NCBI RefSeq assembly: GCF_035917335.1
Contig: NZ_CP109067.1
Coordinates: 4,897,001 to 4,961,000 of the forward strand
Direction: 5' to 3'
DNA: 64,000 nt
Source of the DNA: Micromonospora sp. NBC_01813
GTDB taxonomy: Bacteria > Actinomycetota > Actinomycetes > Mycobacteriales > Micromonosporaceae
In this document: positions 17,501 to 24,929 of the stretch, in pieces
Layout of the letters: each line of letters opens with the position of its first letter
Position numbering within the stretch: position 1 is the stretch's first letter
Made by a program: the position numbers and the translations under genes
Notes under the pieces: generated by a model
What the model was told of the DNA's origin: nothing
What the model saw: only the letters and a program-made list of their open reading frames with translations
Databases searched by the model: none

Positions 17501-18709
17501 TCATCCCGCGCTCCCGAACTTCCGAAGGACCGCGTCCATCCGGTCCGCAGTGCCGCGCCGCACCGACTCGAAGACGTGCACGTACAGGTCACTGGTGGTG
17601 GCCTGCCGGGTATGCCGAAGCATGGACTGAACCTCCTTGATCGATGCGCCTTCCGCGAATGCGAGCGACGCCGCAGCGTGCCGAAGGTCGTGCAGCCGGA
17701 CCCCCTCGACGCCCGCCCGGGCGCACACCGCCGACCACGACCGGTTGACGTTGCGCGGTTCCAGGGCGGTCCCGATCGACGTGGTGAAGACCAGATCCGG
17801 ATCCACCCACACCCGCGCGGCCAACCGGTCCGCAGCCTGGTTCCGCCGGTGCGCGCGGAGCATCTCGACCAGTGCCGCCGGCAGGCTCAGCGTGGCCCGA
17901 GACTCCGCCGTCTTCAGGTCCTTCTCGACCAGACGGCCGCGCCGCTTGCCGGTCTCCGGGTCCATCTCACCCCGCACCCGCCGCATCTGCTTGCGGAGCG
18001 CCGTGGTCGACGCGTCCAGGTCGGTCAGGCTCCACCTCATCGCGAGCGCCTCACCACGGCGGGGGCCGAACGCCAGCATCGTGAACCAGAGGACCCGGTG
18101 CCGGTCGGCCACCATCTCCGCGAAGACCCTCCCCATCTCCTCCTCGGTGCGCTGTTCCGCCGGACGACTCTGCCCAGACGGCAGCCGCACCAGGGTGGCC
18201 ACGTTGCGCCCGATGATCTCGTCTCGCATCGCGTCGTTGAGCGCCCGTCGCAGAGCCGCGTGTGCCATGCCGACCGTGCGGGGCGAGAACGGCTTGCCGC
18301 GCGAGCTGATCGCCTTCAACCGCTCCCGCTGCCACGCCCGCACGTCGTCGGCAACCAGAGCGTTGATCTTCACCTTGGCCAGGAACGTCGGCAGTAGGTG
18401 GCCCTCCACCATCTGCCGGTAGCTGTCGGCCGTGCTCTCGTCCAGGTGCCCGGCCTCGACTTCGCCCGCGATCCGGACGTCAAGCCAGCGGACCAGGTAG
18501 GCGCCAAGCGTCGGCGTACGACCGAGCGGGACCGGCCGGCCCGCCTCGATCTCGGCGAGCAGAGCACGCCGGGCCTTGAGCGCCGCCTTCTCGTCAACCC
18601 CGTAGACGACCTTGCGTCGCCCGGACGGCAGCGTGACGGCAGCGCACCACTTCCCGTCCGACTCGCGTCGGTACACCGATCCTTCGCCGCTCGGCGCGCG
18701 CCCGGTCAT
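17501..18709 (-). CDS. int: Tyrosine site-specific integrase
   Basis: 402 aa from the ATG at 18709, which overlaps the upstream stop by ATGA. The N-terminal GSVYRRESDGKWCAAVTLPSG is an arm-binding/AP2-like segment; residues 65-165 form the SAM-like core-binding domain. Catalytic residues are visible: Arg217 in GPRRGE, His340 and Arg343 in LHDLRHAAAS, His366 in LRHTRQ and Tyr376 in SDLYVH. All are present, so it should be active. It sits next to the left attachment repeat and reads toward it. It probably integrates and, with the excisionase at 19384, excises the element at tRNA-Arg. Confidence 0.95.
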   Translation of the reverse strand: MTGRAPSGEGSVYRRESDGKWCAAVTLPSGRRKVVYGVDEKAALKARRALLAEIEAGRPVPLGRTPTLGAYLVRWLDVRIAGEVEAGHLDESTADSYRQMVEGHLLPTFLAKVKINALVADDVRAWQRERLKAISSRGKPFSPRTVGMAHAALRRALNDAMRDEIIGRNVATLVRLPSGQSRPAEQRTEEEMGRVFAEMVADRHRVLWFTMLAFGPRRGEALAMRWSLTDLDASTTALRKQMRRVRGEMDPETGKRRGRLVEKDLKTAESRATLSLPAALVEMLRAHRRNQAADRLAARVWVDPDLVFTTSIGTALEPRNVNRSWSAVCARAGVEGVRLHDLRHAAASLAFAEGASIKEVQSMLRHTRQATTSDLYVHVFESVRRGTADRMDAVLRKFGSAG

Positions 18710-19227
18710 CCGGCGCGCCCCTTCCTGGCCGGCCCGAGCAGGCCGAGCCGGCGCGCGTCGCGGACCCACCGATGCACCGTCGTCACCGGCACACCCGCCT
18801 CATCCGCGAGCGCCTTGGCGGGCGTCTTCGTCACCTTCACCGCCTCGTTGTAGGCGTCGGCGACGCGACGGGAGAACCCCTCCGGGTCGCTGCCGTCCGG
18901 CCGAGTAAGAGGCGGTCTCGGTTCCGCGTTCTCCGGTGGCCGGTTCACTGGGATCGGGAACGCGTCGATCGCGGCTTCCAGCGCCCGACACTCCTCGCGG
19001 TCGTCCGCCGGCCAACCGCTCTGCGCCAGCTGCCCGGCGAACGCGACCTGAGACCTGAGACCGATGCTCCGCAGCGTGGCTGCGGTGATGTCGGGTGCGC
19101 TGATGACCAGGCGGTCGACGACCACCCGCCCGTCGACGACCTTCGCGTGTGTCAGTAGGTGCGGGACGTCGGCGGTGAACCCCCATAGCCACCATCCGTC
19201 CGCGCCTGTTCGTTGCTGTTCAGACAT
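18706..19227 (-). CDS. Element-encoded helix-turn-helix protein upstream of integrase
   Basis: 173 aa. Residues 1-95 are an uncharacterised domain with a WWLWGFTADVPHLL start and the VISAPDITAATLRSIG segment. Residues 118-165 (FSRRVADAYNEAVKVTKTPAKALADEAGVPVTTVHRWVRDARRLG) read as a DNA-binding helix-turn-helix. The gene overlaps the integrase start by 4 bases and so is co-translated with it. It probably controls integrase expression or the shared operators just upstream (19251-19360). No named family is recognised. Confidence 0.75.
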   Translation of the reverse strand: MSEQQRTGADGWWLWGFTADVPHLLTHAKVVDGRVVVDRLVISAPDITAATLRSIGLRSQVAFAGQLAQSGWPADDREECRALEAAIDAFPIPVNRPPENAEPRPPLTRPDGSDPEGFSRRVADAYNEAVKVTKTPAKALADEAGVPVTTVHRWVRDARRLGLLGPARKGRAG

Positions 19228-19250
19228 CTCCCCATGATGCGACGGGCCGA

Positions 19251-19360
19251 CCTACGCGCGCAAGTGCGACCATGCAACCGCGAACATCCGCGTACTTGCT
19301 CACCACCCCCCGGACGTGCTAAACCGATCATGGCAGCCGCGTACCTGCGCGGACCTACGC
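19251..19360. promoter_or_regulatory. Cluster of operator-like motifs between integrase and excisionase operons
   Basis: Three related sites share the core GTACTTGCGCGGA or its complement: around 19254-19268 (GCGCAAGTGCG), 19288-19301 (CCGCGTACTTGCTC) and 19338-19354 (CCGCGTACCTGCGCGGA, itself palindromic). The same motif recurs as an inverted pair at 27357-27388, ahead of the rightmost operon. Position between divergent promoters suggests binding by an element-encoded repressor. Confidence 0.55.
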
Positions 19361-19383
19361 ACTCACCGAGGGAGAGCACCCCC

Positions 19384-19578
19384 ATGGAGTCAACCCCGCT
19401 CCTCGTAACCACAGTGGAGGCAGCGCAACGCCTCGGTTGCGGCCGAACCACCGTCTACGAACTGATCGCACGCGGCGAGCTGGAAACCGTCACGATCGGT
19501 CGGCTCCGTCGCGTCCCGGTCGACGCAATCGCCGACTACGTCAACCGACTGCGCGAGCAGGCAAAGGCCGCTGCCTGA
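19384..19578 (+). CDS. xis: Excisionase-family DNA-binding protein
   Basis: 64 aa from the ATG at 19384. LLVTTVEAAQRLGCGRTTVYELIARGELETVTIGRLRRVPVDAIADYVNRL is a MerR-like winged helix of the HTH_17/excisionase family. Small proteins of this type direct integrase toward excision and often activate the rep operon. It is the first gene of a rightward operon and its stop overlaps the next start (TGATG). A longer start near 19330 has no support. Confidence 0.9.
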   Translation: MESTPLLVTTVEAAQRLGCGRTTVYELIARGELETVTIGRLRRVPVDAIADYVNRLREQAKAAA

Positions 19579-19880
19579 TGTACCTCTACCGCGCATACGA
19601 CCGCCGTGGCCGACTGCTCTACATCGGCATGACGAGCTGCATCTACGAACGGGTCAAGAGCCACCGGCGTACGTCGAGCTGGTATCGCGACGTCCAGTCG
19701 TGGGCCGTCACCGACCTGGGGCGCATGTGCCCTTGGGACTCGGCTCACGCCGAGGAGATTCGGGCTATCCGGGCCGAAGACCCGACCTACAACGTGCAGC
19801 ACAGCCCCCGCTGGCGCAATCTCGGCCGGGCAGGTGGATGGGCACCCATCGACCAGACCAGGACGGTCGGTGCCCCGTGA
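19578..19880 (+). CDS. GIY-YIG-like nuclease-domain protein
   Basis: 100 aa. The N-terminal pattern MYLYRAYDRRGRLLYIGMTS, then IYERVKSHRRTSSWYRDV, matches the GIY-YIG fold (first strand with Tyr, then YIG and a downstream Arg/His), with EEIRAIRAEDPTYNVQHSP completing the domain. Such domains nick or cut DNA. It is translationally coupled to the excisionase (TGATG) and to the next gene (GTGA). In this setting a role in element replication or competitor cleavage is possible but unproven. Confidence 0.75.
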   Translation: MYLYRAYDRRGRLLYIGMTSCIYERVKSHRRTSSWYRDVQSWAVTDLGRMCPWDSAHAEEIRAIRAEDPTYNVQHSPRWRNLGRAGGWAPIDQTRTVGAP

Positions 19881-20080
19881 ACGCCGAAGGCCGGCCCGAA
19901 GACCGGCCAACCGACGTCCGTCACGACGAGCCGAGCGTAACCGACCAGACCGACGACGAACGCACCCAACAGCGGGCCGAAGTGCTCGACCGGCTACGGC
20001 GACCGGTATCGAACCGACACCGGCGGGTCGAAGTCGACTCCGGTCCGGGGTACAGCGTCGTCCGCTGGGTCAAGACGTGA
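19877..20080 (+). CDS. Small charged protein between GIY-YIG and rep genes
   Basis: 67 aa from the GTG at 19877, which overlaps the upstream stop (GTGA). Its own stop overlaps the next GTG start, so it is embedded in the coupled operon. It is hydrophilic and rich in Arg, Asp and Glu (RPEDRPTDVRHDEPS, then EVLDRLRRPVSNRHRRVEVD). No family is recognised. The overlap pattern at both ends is the main support for a real gene. Confidence 0.6.
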   Translation: MNAEGRPEDRPTDVRHDEPSVTDQTDDERTQQRAEVLDRLRRPVSNRHRRVEVDSGPGYSVVRWVKT

Positions 20081-21585
20081 CCGCCGGCACCGAGGAGCTC
20101 GCCCCCGTCGTCGCGTCCGAACGTGCCGTACTCGGCACGCTGATGACCGAGCTCGAACCCACCGCCGGCACCGACGACCTGAACCCCGACGACCTGTACC
20201 TCGACCGGCACCGCGTCATCCTCGACGCCATCCGCAGGGCCAGGGCCGCCGGGGAGCCCGCCGACATCGCCGCCATCGGCATCCGGCTGGCCGAATCCGG
20301 CCGCTTCGACCGGGCCGGCGGCGGCAGGTACCTGACCGATCTGGTCGAAGCGGCCATCACCCCGGGGAGCCTCGCCTACCACGTCGGGGTGATCGCCAAG
20401 GCCGCGCAGCGCCGCCGCCGGATCGCCGCGCACGAGCGGATGGGCCAGATCGTCGCCGACGACGACGCGTGGACAGCCCGGGGTGCCGAGCTGCTCGCCG
20501 AACTCGAGTCCGGCAGCCGACCTGCCGAGGCACAGGACCGACCCCGACCAAGCTGGAAGCCGGTCGACATCGGGCCAGTGCTGGCCGGCACCTACCAGCC
20601 ACCCCGGCCGACCGTCGGCCGTCGAGACGACGGCGTCGGCATGTTCTACCCGGGCCGGATGCACACCATCGCCAGCGAAAGCGAGGCCGGTAAGACCTGG
20701 CTTGCCCTGCTCGCCGTGCTCTCCGAGCTGGAATCCGGCAACGCCGTGGTGTACCTCGACTTCGAGGACGACGAAGGCGGCATCGTGGGTCGGCTGCTCG
20801 CCATGCAGGCCAAGCCCGAACACCTGCGCGAGCGGTTCGCGTACATCAAGCCTGACGACGCGATCGGCGTACTGGGCAACCGAGAAGACCTGCGCCAGGT
20901 CCTCGGCGACCTCCGGCCGACGCTCGCGGTACTCGACGGCGTGACCGAGGCAATGAGCCTGCACGGCCTGGAGATGAAGGACAACACCGACGTAGCCGCG
21001 TTCGGAAAGCTACTCCCCCGGTGGATCGCCGACCAGGGCCCGGCAACCGTCGCACTCGACCACGTCACGAAGAGCGCCGAAGGCCGAGGCCGGTACGCCA
21101 TCGGCGGCGTGCACAAGCTGAACGGGCTCAACGGTGCCGGCTACGTACTGGAGAACCGGCGCCCGTTCGGCGTTGGCCTGACCGGCAGGTCCACGGTCTA
21201 CATCACGAAGGACCGGCCAGCCCAGCTACGCCGACACGCCCAGCCCGGCCGCGAAGGTCTGTTCTGGTTCGGCGACCTGGTCGTCACCTCCCACGAACAG
21301 GGGTTCGTCGAACCAGCACTGACACCGCCCACGTCCAACCCCGACACCGGACTTCGGCCGACCAGCGTGATGACGAAGGTCTCGCGGATCCTCGCCGACA
21401 ACCCCGGCGGACTGTCGAAGAACGCCATCGAAACGATGGCCGGCGGCAAGGCCAGCATCGTGCGGGCCGCGCTCGAACTACTGGTGAACGAGGGGTTCGT
21501 ACTCCAGAGCAAGCAAGGCGCGTCGCTGATCCATACCCACATCCGTCCATTCACGATCGAGGCGCTGGAAGAGCCCCGTGGATAA
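20077..21585 (+). CDS. RepA-like replicative helicase/primase-loader protein
   Basis: 502 aa from the GTG at 20077 (GTGA overlap). Residues 10-125 resemble the DnaB N-terminal domain (VVASERAVLGTLMTE through LTDLVEAAITPGSLAYHV). Residues 180-390 are a RecA-type ATPase (AAA_25): Walker A SESEAGKTW (Ser200-Trp208), Walker B PTLAVLDGV, and a later ATVALDHVTKS strand with RYAIGG. Residues 420-500 form a winged helix (ILADNPGGLSKNAIETMAGG). Proteins of this kind replicate excised elements. Iteron-like repeats and a palindrome follow directly at 21588-21686, a likely origin. Fusion of both domains in one chain is notable. Confidence 0.85.
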   Translation: MTAGTEELAPVVASERAVLGTLMTELEPTAGTDDLNPDDLYLDRHRVILDAIRRARAAGEPADIAAIGIRLAESGRFDRAGGGRYLTDLVEAAITPGSLAYHVGVIAKAAQRRRRIAAHERMGQIVADDDAWTARGAELLAELESGSRPAEAQDRPRPSWKPVDIGPVLAGTYQPPRPTVGRRDDGVGMFYPGRMHTIASESEAGKTWLALLAVLSELESGNAVVYLDFEDDEGGIVGRLLAMQAKPEHLRERFAYIKPDDAIGVLGNREDLRQVLGDLRPTLAVLDGVTEAMSLHGLEMKDNTDVAAFGKLLPRWIADQGPATVALDHVTKSAEGRGRYAIGGVHKLNGLNGAGYVLENRRPFGVGLTGRSTVYITKDRPAQLRRHAQPGREGLFWFGDLVVTSHEQGFVEPALTPPTSNPDTGLRPTSVMTKVSRILADNPGGLSKNAIETMAGGKASIVRAALELLVNEGFVLQSKQGASLIHTHIRPFTIEALEEPRG

Positions 21586-21587
21586 GA

Positions 21588-21686
21588 CCTCGTCCCCTCG
21601 TCCCAACCTCGTCCCAACCTCGTCCCGGACGAACTCCCGGACCTCGTCCCCTCGTCCCCCTGTATAGGGACGAGGACGAGGGACGA
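21588..21686. repeat. Iteron-like direct repeats with palindrome (candidate origin)
   Basis: Six copies of CCTCGTCCC in 71 bases (21588, 21596, 21607, 21618, 21642 and 21650), then TGTATA and the inverted copy GGGACGAGG (21667-21675) with further GGGACGA at 21680. The last direct copies and the inverted copy can form a long hairpin with a small AT-rich loop. It lies directly downstream of the helicase gene. Confidence 0.65.
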
Positions 21687-21754
21687 ACCTCCGGGCGACC
21701 CTGCCAACCATCACCAGGGACGAACCCCGGCGACCCAACCCGGAAGGAACCCCC

Positions 21755-22366
21755 ATGCCCCTCGACCAGCCAGAGATCAACCACATCGACACCCGCACCC
21801 ACATCGAACACGGCCTACTCGACACCCACGAACGAAACGCCATCATCGACGCCGCCCGAGGAACCGGCGGCGAAGAACTCGAAGCCTTCGGCGGAAACCT
21901 CACCGCCCACCCCGTCGACGACCCCTACGAACTGTTCGGCGACCACATCGTCTACCGCCTCTGCAACGCCGTCCGCCACGCCAACGAAGCCATCTTCGGC
22001 TGGAACATCCCCCTCGACGTCTTCCGCTTCGGCGTCAACCACTACCGACCCAGCACCACACCCAACAACGAAGGCGACTCCATGGGCGTCCACGTCGACG
22101 ACGAACGACGCGAAGACTTCCCCTGGCACGTCGCCCACCGAGGCATCTCCATGAGCGTGCCGCTACGCCAGTCACCCGAAGGCGGACAGCTACGCCTACT
22201 CACCAACGCCGACACCGACGAATGGACAATCCCCCACCTCAACCCCGGCGACGCCATCATGTTCGGCTCATCCACCGACCACGAGGTCACCCCGGTGGCA
22301 GGCGGGGAACGCTGGGTGCTGCTGTTCTGGGCGTACACCAACCACTTCCGGAACGGCATCAGGTAG
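21755..22366 (+). CDS. 2OG-Fe(II) oxygenase-like protein
   Basis: 203 aa with a good ribosome binding site (GGAAGGA, 21741-21747). The double-stranded beta-helix core shows the iron-binding HVDD (in MGVHVDDERRED), then LRQSPEGGQLRLL, then the distal His in STDHEVTP followed ten residues later by Arg in GGERWVLLFWA, which would bind 2-oxoglutarate. This fits the prolyl-4-hydroxylase-like superfamily. Substrate is unknown. Carriage on an integrative element makes nucleic-acid or host-protein hydroxylation worth considering, but that is inference. All key residues appear present. Confidence 0.8.
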   Translation: MPLDQPEINHIDTRTHIEHGLLDTHERNAIIDAARGTGGEELEAFGGNLTAHPVDDPYELFGDHIVYRLCNAVRHANEAIFGWNIPLDVFRFGVNHYRPSTTPNNEGDSMGVHVDDERREDFPWHVAHRGISMSVPLRQSPEGGQLRLLTNADTDEWTIPHLNPGDAIMFGSSTDHEVTPVAGGERWVLLFWAYTNHFRNGIR

Positions 22367-22481
22367 CTCTCACCACCATGAGTAGTGATGCAGCTACTTA
22401 GAGTCCCCGATTTTCCCTTATAGCAGGTATAGGACACCCGCAGTACTGTCCGATTTCCCTCTCCCCTGGCGCGACGCCGGA

Positions 22482-22576
22482 GGATCGTCGGCCTTTGCTG
22501 GCGGTTACCGAGGATCCTTCGGCGAACTGGTCGCCAGACCGAAGGATCGTCGGCGGGTGCCGGTAGGCTGCCTACC
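22482..22576. promoter_or_regulatory. Repeated AGGATC motifs and a perfect palindrome at the next start codon
   Basis: AGGATC-containing repeats occur near 22482, 22510 and 22543. GATCCTTCGG and CCGAAGGATC there form an inverted pair about 18 bases apart. A perfect 15-bp palindrome GGTAGGCTGCCTACC (22562-22576) abuts the ATG at 22577, where a repressor or a hairpin would block translation or a leaderless start. Confidence 0.5.
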
Positions 22577-22867
22577 ATGCGGTTGAACATGGTGACGGAC
22601 GAACCGGCGATACGTCGGGCGCGTGCTGCCGGTGCGAGCGTGGTCGAGGCGGTGGCGTTGGCCCGGCTTCACGGTGACGACCTGGCGGCCGTCGACCGGG
22701 CGGTGATCGGGTTGGCGTCGGCGAGCACCGACCCGCCGACGCCGGAGACGGAGCCTCGCCCGGTGTGGGAGGTGCTGGCGGACATGCACCGGCAGCGGGG
22801 TGCTGGTCGACGGGCGGGCCCGCCGGGTGGGTTCGGTGGCCGGGTCGACGGGCGGGGCGGGTCGTGA
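22577..22867 (+). CDS. Small hypothetical protein
   Basis: 96 aa. An N-terminal helical part (AIRRARAAGASVVEAVALARLHGDDLAAVDRAVIGLA) could be a degenerate helix-turn-helix; a Gly/Arg-rich tail follows. Its stop overlaps the next start (GTGA). An ATG four codons in (22589) is an alternative, which would leave the palindrome at 22562-22576 upstream as an untranslated leader. Not recognised as a family. Confidence 0.55.
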   Translation: MRLNMVTDEPAIRRARAAGASVVEAVALARLHGDDLAAVDRAVIGLASASTDPPTPETEPRPVWEVLADMHRQRGAGRRAGPPGGFGGRVDGRGGS

Positions 22868-24033
22868 CGGCTCCGGAGTTCGACGCGTTGCGGGCCCGCC
22901 GCCGCGAGGTGGCGCGGCAGCTGCGCGCTGAGGGTCTGCCGGTGCGGCAGATCGCCGCACGTCTGGGTGTGAGTCATCCGACGGTGATCGAGGATCTGAG
23001 AGAGGTACCTGCCATGACGACGACATCCGCGACGACGACCGATGCGGTTCCGGTGCCGCCGCGATTCGATGAGCGGAACGCGCGGCTGACCATGCTGCTC
23101 GACGCCCTCGACGGGCTGGGCCTGGGTGGGATGCTCGGCGAGTCCCGGGCGCTGCTGGCCCGCGCGGCGGACGTCGAGCGTGCCGCCGCCGAGGGGCATT
23201 CCCGGGCGCGGTCGGAGGTCGACGGGCTGGTGTCGATGGTGGCGGACGGGACGTTGCCGCTCGACCAGGCCGCGGTGAAGGCCGCGGCGTTGGCGCCGTG
23301 GGAGCCGTGGGTGCCGCGGCCGGTCCGGGGTCGGGACAACCGGCGTACGCCGGCGTGGTCGGTGGCGGATCGGGTCGCCGGGGAGTTGCGGGAACGGGCC
23401 CGGCTGGCCGCGAAGGCGGCCGGGTTGGACGTGCACGGCCGGCTGTCCCAGTTGGCTGCTGGCGCGGTGAAACGGGGTGTGGAGGCGGGTCGGCACCTGG
23501 TCGACGTTCCGGCGGTTCTGGAGGCGTTGAAGCCGCCGAAGGTGCGGCCGGGTCTGATCCAGGCTGGTCCGCAGGCGTCGGACCCGTTCGCGGGACGCCC
23601 GCGCGCGAAGCTGCCGGCGCGTGTGCGGAGCGTCGACGACATCCAGGGCAACGGGCCGTTGATGGGCTGGTGGGCTGAGGCGACGTCGGCGACGGAGGAA
23701 CTGACCCGGCTTCACGACGTCGCCGGGCTGCTTCACGCGGTCGCGGGCGGGGCGTCGTCGGTGTTCGCCGTCGACCCGGACAGCGACAAGCTGGTAAGGG
23801 TGAACCGGGACTTGCCGCCGCAGGTGCATCTTGCGGTGGTCGACGCGCTGGGGTGGGGGCCGGGTCTGCACATGGCGTTGAAGGCGGTGCCGTCGCGTTC
23901 GTTCGCGGGTCGGGTGTGGGATGCGATCGCGGGTGCCGCCGGTCGGCCGTCGACGGATGGTGTCGAGGTTGTGAACGGGGTTCGGCAGCCTGCCGGTTGG
24001 TCGCCGCCGGTGTCGCCAAGGGTTGGGGCGTAA
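22864..24033 (+). CDS. Element protein with N-terminal helix-turn-helix
   Basis: 389 aa from the GTG at 22864. Residues 5-45 (RARRREVARQLRAEGLPVRQIAARLGVSHPTVIEDL) are a clear helix-turn-helix of the transposase/sigma-like type. The rest is helical and basic with no recognised domain; LDGLGLGGMLGESRALLARAADVERAA and RLAAKAAGLDVHGRLSQLA are the most regular parts. An ATG lies after the HTH, so a short form is possible. It is coupled to the preceding small gene and followed by a strong terminator. A regulatory or partition role is possible. Confidence 0.65.
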   Translation: MTAPEFDALRARRREVARQLRAEGLPVRQIAARLGVSHPTVIEDLREVPAMTTTSATTTDAVPVPPRFDERNARLTMLLDALDGLGLGGMLGESRALLARAADVERAAAEGHSRARSEVDGLVSMVADGTLPLDQAAVKAAALAPWEPWVPRPVRGRDNRRTPAWSVADRVAGELRERARLAAKAAGLDVHGRLSQLAAGAVKRGVEAGRHLVDVPAVLEALKPPKVRPGLIQAGPQASDPFAGRPRAKLPARVRSVDDIQGNGPLMGWWAEATSATEELTRLHDVAGLLHAVAGGASSVFAVDPDSDKLVRVNRDLPPQVHLAVVDALGWGPGLHMALKAVPSRSFAGRVWDAIAGAAGRPSTDGVEVVNGVRQPAGWSPPVSPRVGA

Positions 24034-24061
24034 GGGATTCAGCCCGGTTGCCCCGGTGTGC

Positions 24062-24094
24062 AGCGACCCCCGACCACGCCGGTCGGGGGTCGCT
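24062..24094. terminator. Strong bidirectional terminator hairpin
   Basis: AGCGACCCCCGACC (24062-24075) and GGTCGGGGGTCGCT (24081-24094) pair perfectly over 14 bp around a 5-base loop. It separates two convergent genes ending at 24033 and 24139. Confidence 0.8.
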
Positions 24095-24138
24095 CGTCGT
24101 GTGGGTGGGTTCGGCGGCCGGTGCCGTACCCGGGCGGG

Positions 24139-24408
24139 TCAGTCGTTCTGCCAGGGCCGGTTGCGGCTGATCCACTCGGCGACCTCGGACCGCAACCAGA
24201 TCGGGCCCTGGCCCAGCGTCGCGACCGGTTCGGGGAAGCCCTTCGCCCGGCTGATCACCCACGCGCGTTGCTTCGACATCGGGCGCCCGGGCGGGCCCAG
24301 CATGACGCGAAGCTCGGCAGCGCCGACCAGGTCGGCGGGATCGACTCCCACACTCGCTGACCGTAGGCAGGGACCGAGGTTGTTGACCGGGGTCTGTAGT
24401 TGCATCAC
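24139..24408 (-). CDS. AlpA/HTH_17-like DNA-binding protein
   Basis: 89 aa. VDPADLVGAAELRVMLG, then SKQRAWVISRAKGFPEP, GQGPIWLRSEVAEWISRNRP, is the AlpA-type winged helix used by phage and element regulators. It differs from the excisionase at 19384, so the element carries two small wHTH proteins. It is transcribed leftward from the centre, divergent from the small gene at 24450. It may regulate that intergenic region or the transfer-side genes. Confidence 0.75.
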   Translation of the reverse strand: MMQLQTPVNNLGPCLRSASVGVDPADLVGAAELRVMLGPPGRPMSKQRAWVISRAKGFPEPVATLGQGPIWLRSEVAEWISRNRPWQND

Positions 24409-24449
24409 CCTGTAGGGGTCACGTCACGACATCAGAGAGTGAGACCCCC

Positions 24450-24710
24450 ATGACGTCGATGGACGACAGCAGGTGGCTCGACACCGGCGCCGGGCCCGGC
24501 TACGGCGAGCAGACCGCCACCATCCGGCACTGCGGCCGCGACTGGCCCTCCGACCCGGCCGACGAGGAGCCCATCCCGGCGGACGCGGAGGTGACCTTCA
24601 CGTCGACCTGGACGTGGTCCGCGCTCGTCGACGAGTTCGGCGAGACCGAGGCAACGGCGATCCTCGCCGACCGGCTGATGGGCAAGCGGCCGGACCAGGG
24701 CAACGCCTGA
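24450..24710 (+). CDS. Small acidic hypothetical protein
   Basis: 86 aa. It is acidic with a Trp-rich core (EVTFTSTWTWSALVDEFGETEATAILADRLMG). No family is recognised. It is divergent from the AlpA-like gene and ends just before a run of palindromes. G/C-rich third positions support coding. Confidence 0.55.
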   Translation: MTSMDDSRWLDTGAGPGYGEQTATIRHCGRDWPSDPADEEPIPADAEVTFTSTWTWSALVDEFGETEATAILADRLMGKRPDQGNA

Positions 24711-24743
24711 AACCGTTGCGACGTAACGGATCCGGCGAGCAGA

Positions 24744-24827
24744 GATCCCGCACCCAGGTTCGGGATCCGTGAGGCGCTCACGGATTCGGAACCCGGGTTC
24801 CGAATCGCGCAGGCCTCTGCGCGATCA
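24744..24827. repeat. Run of four consecutive palindromes
   Basis: GATCCCG/CGGGATC (24744-24767), ATCCGTGAG/CTCACGGAT (24765-24785), a perfect 24-bp palindrome at 24783-24806 centred on CCCGGG, and ATCGCGCAG/CTGCGCGAT (24804-24825) follow and overlap each other. They lie between a small gene and the convergent DUF2637 gene. Too complex for a simple terminator; a transfer, single-strand-origin or recombination site is possible. Confidence 0.6.
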
Positions 24828-24929
24828 GGTGTCGTCGAGGGGCACGGCAGCAACGGGGATCCTCGGATCCCCGCCGGCAGGACAGGCGACAGCCGGCCGA
24901 CACCGAAGTGCCGGCCGGCCCACCACCGC

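Noticed and set aside
22505-24262. Long minus-strand frame of 585 codons opposite the element genes
   Set aside because: Its product is almost only Pro, Arg, Ala, Thr and Ser, with no family pattern. The plus-strand genes have coupled starts and good codon use, so this is a GC-driven shadow.
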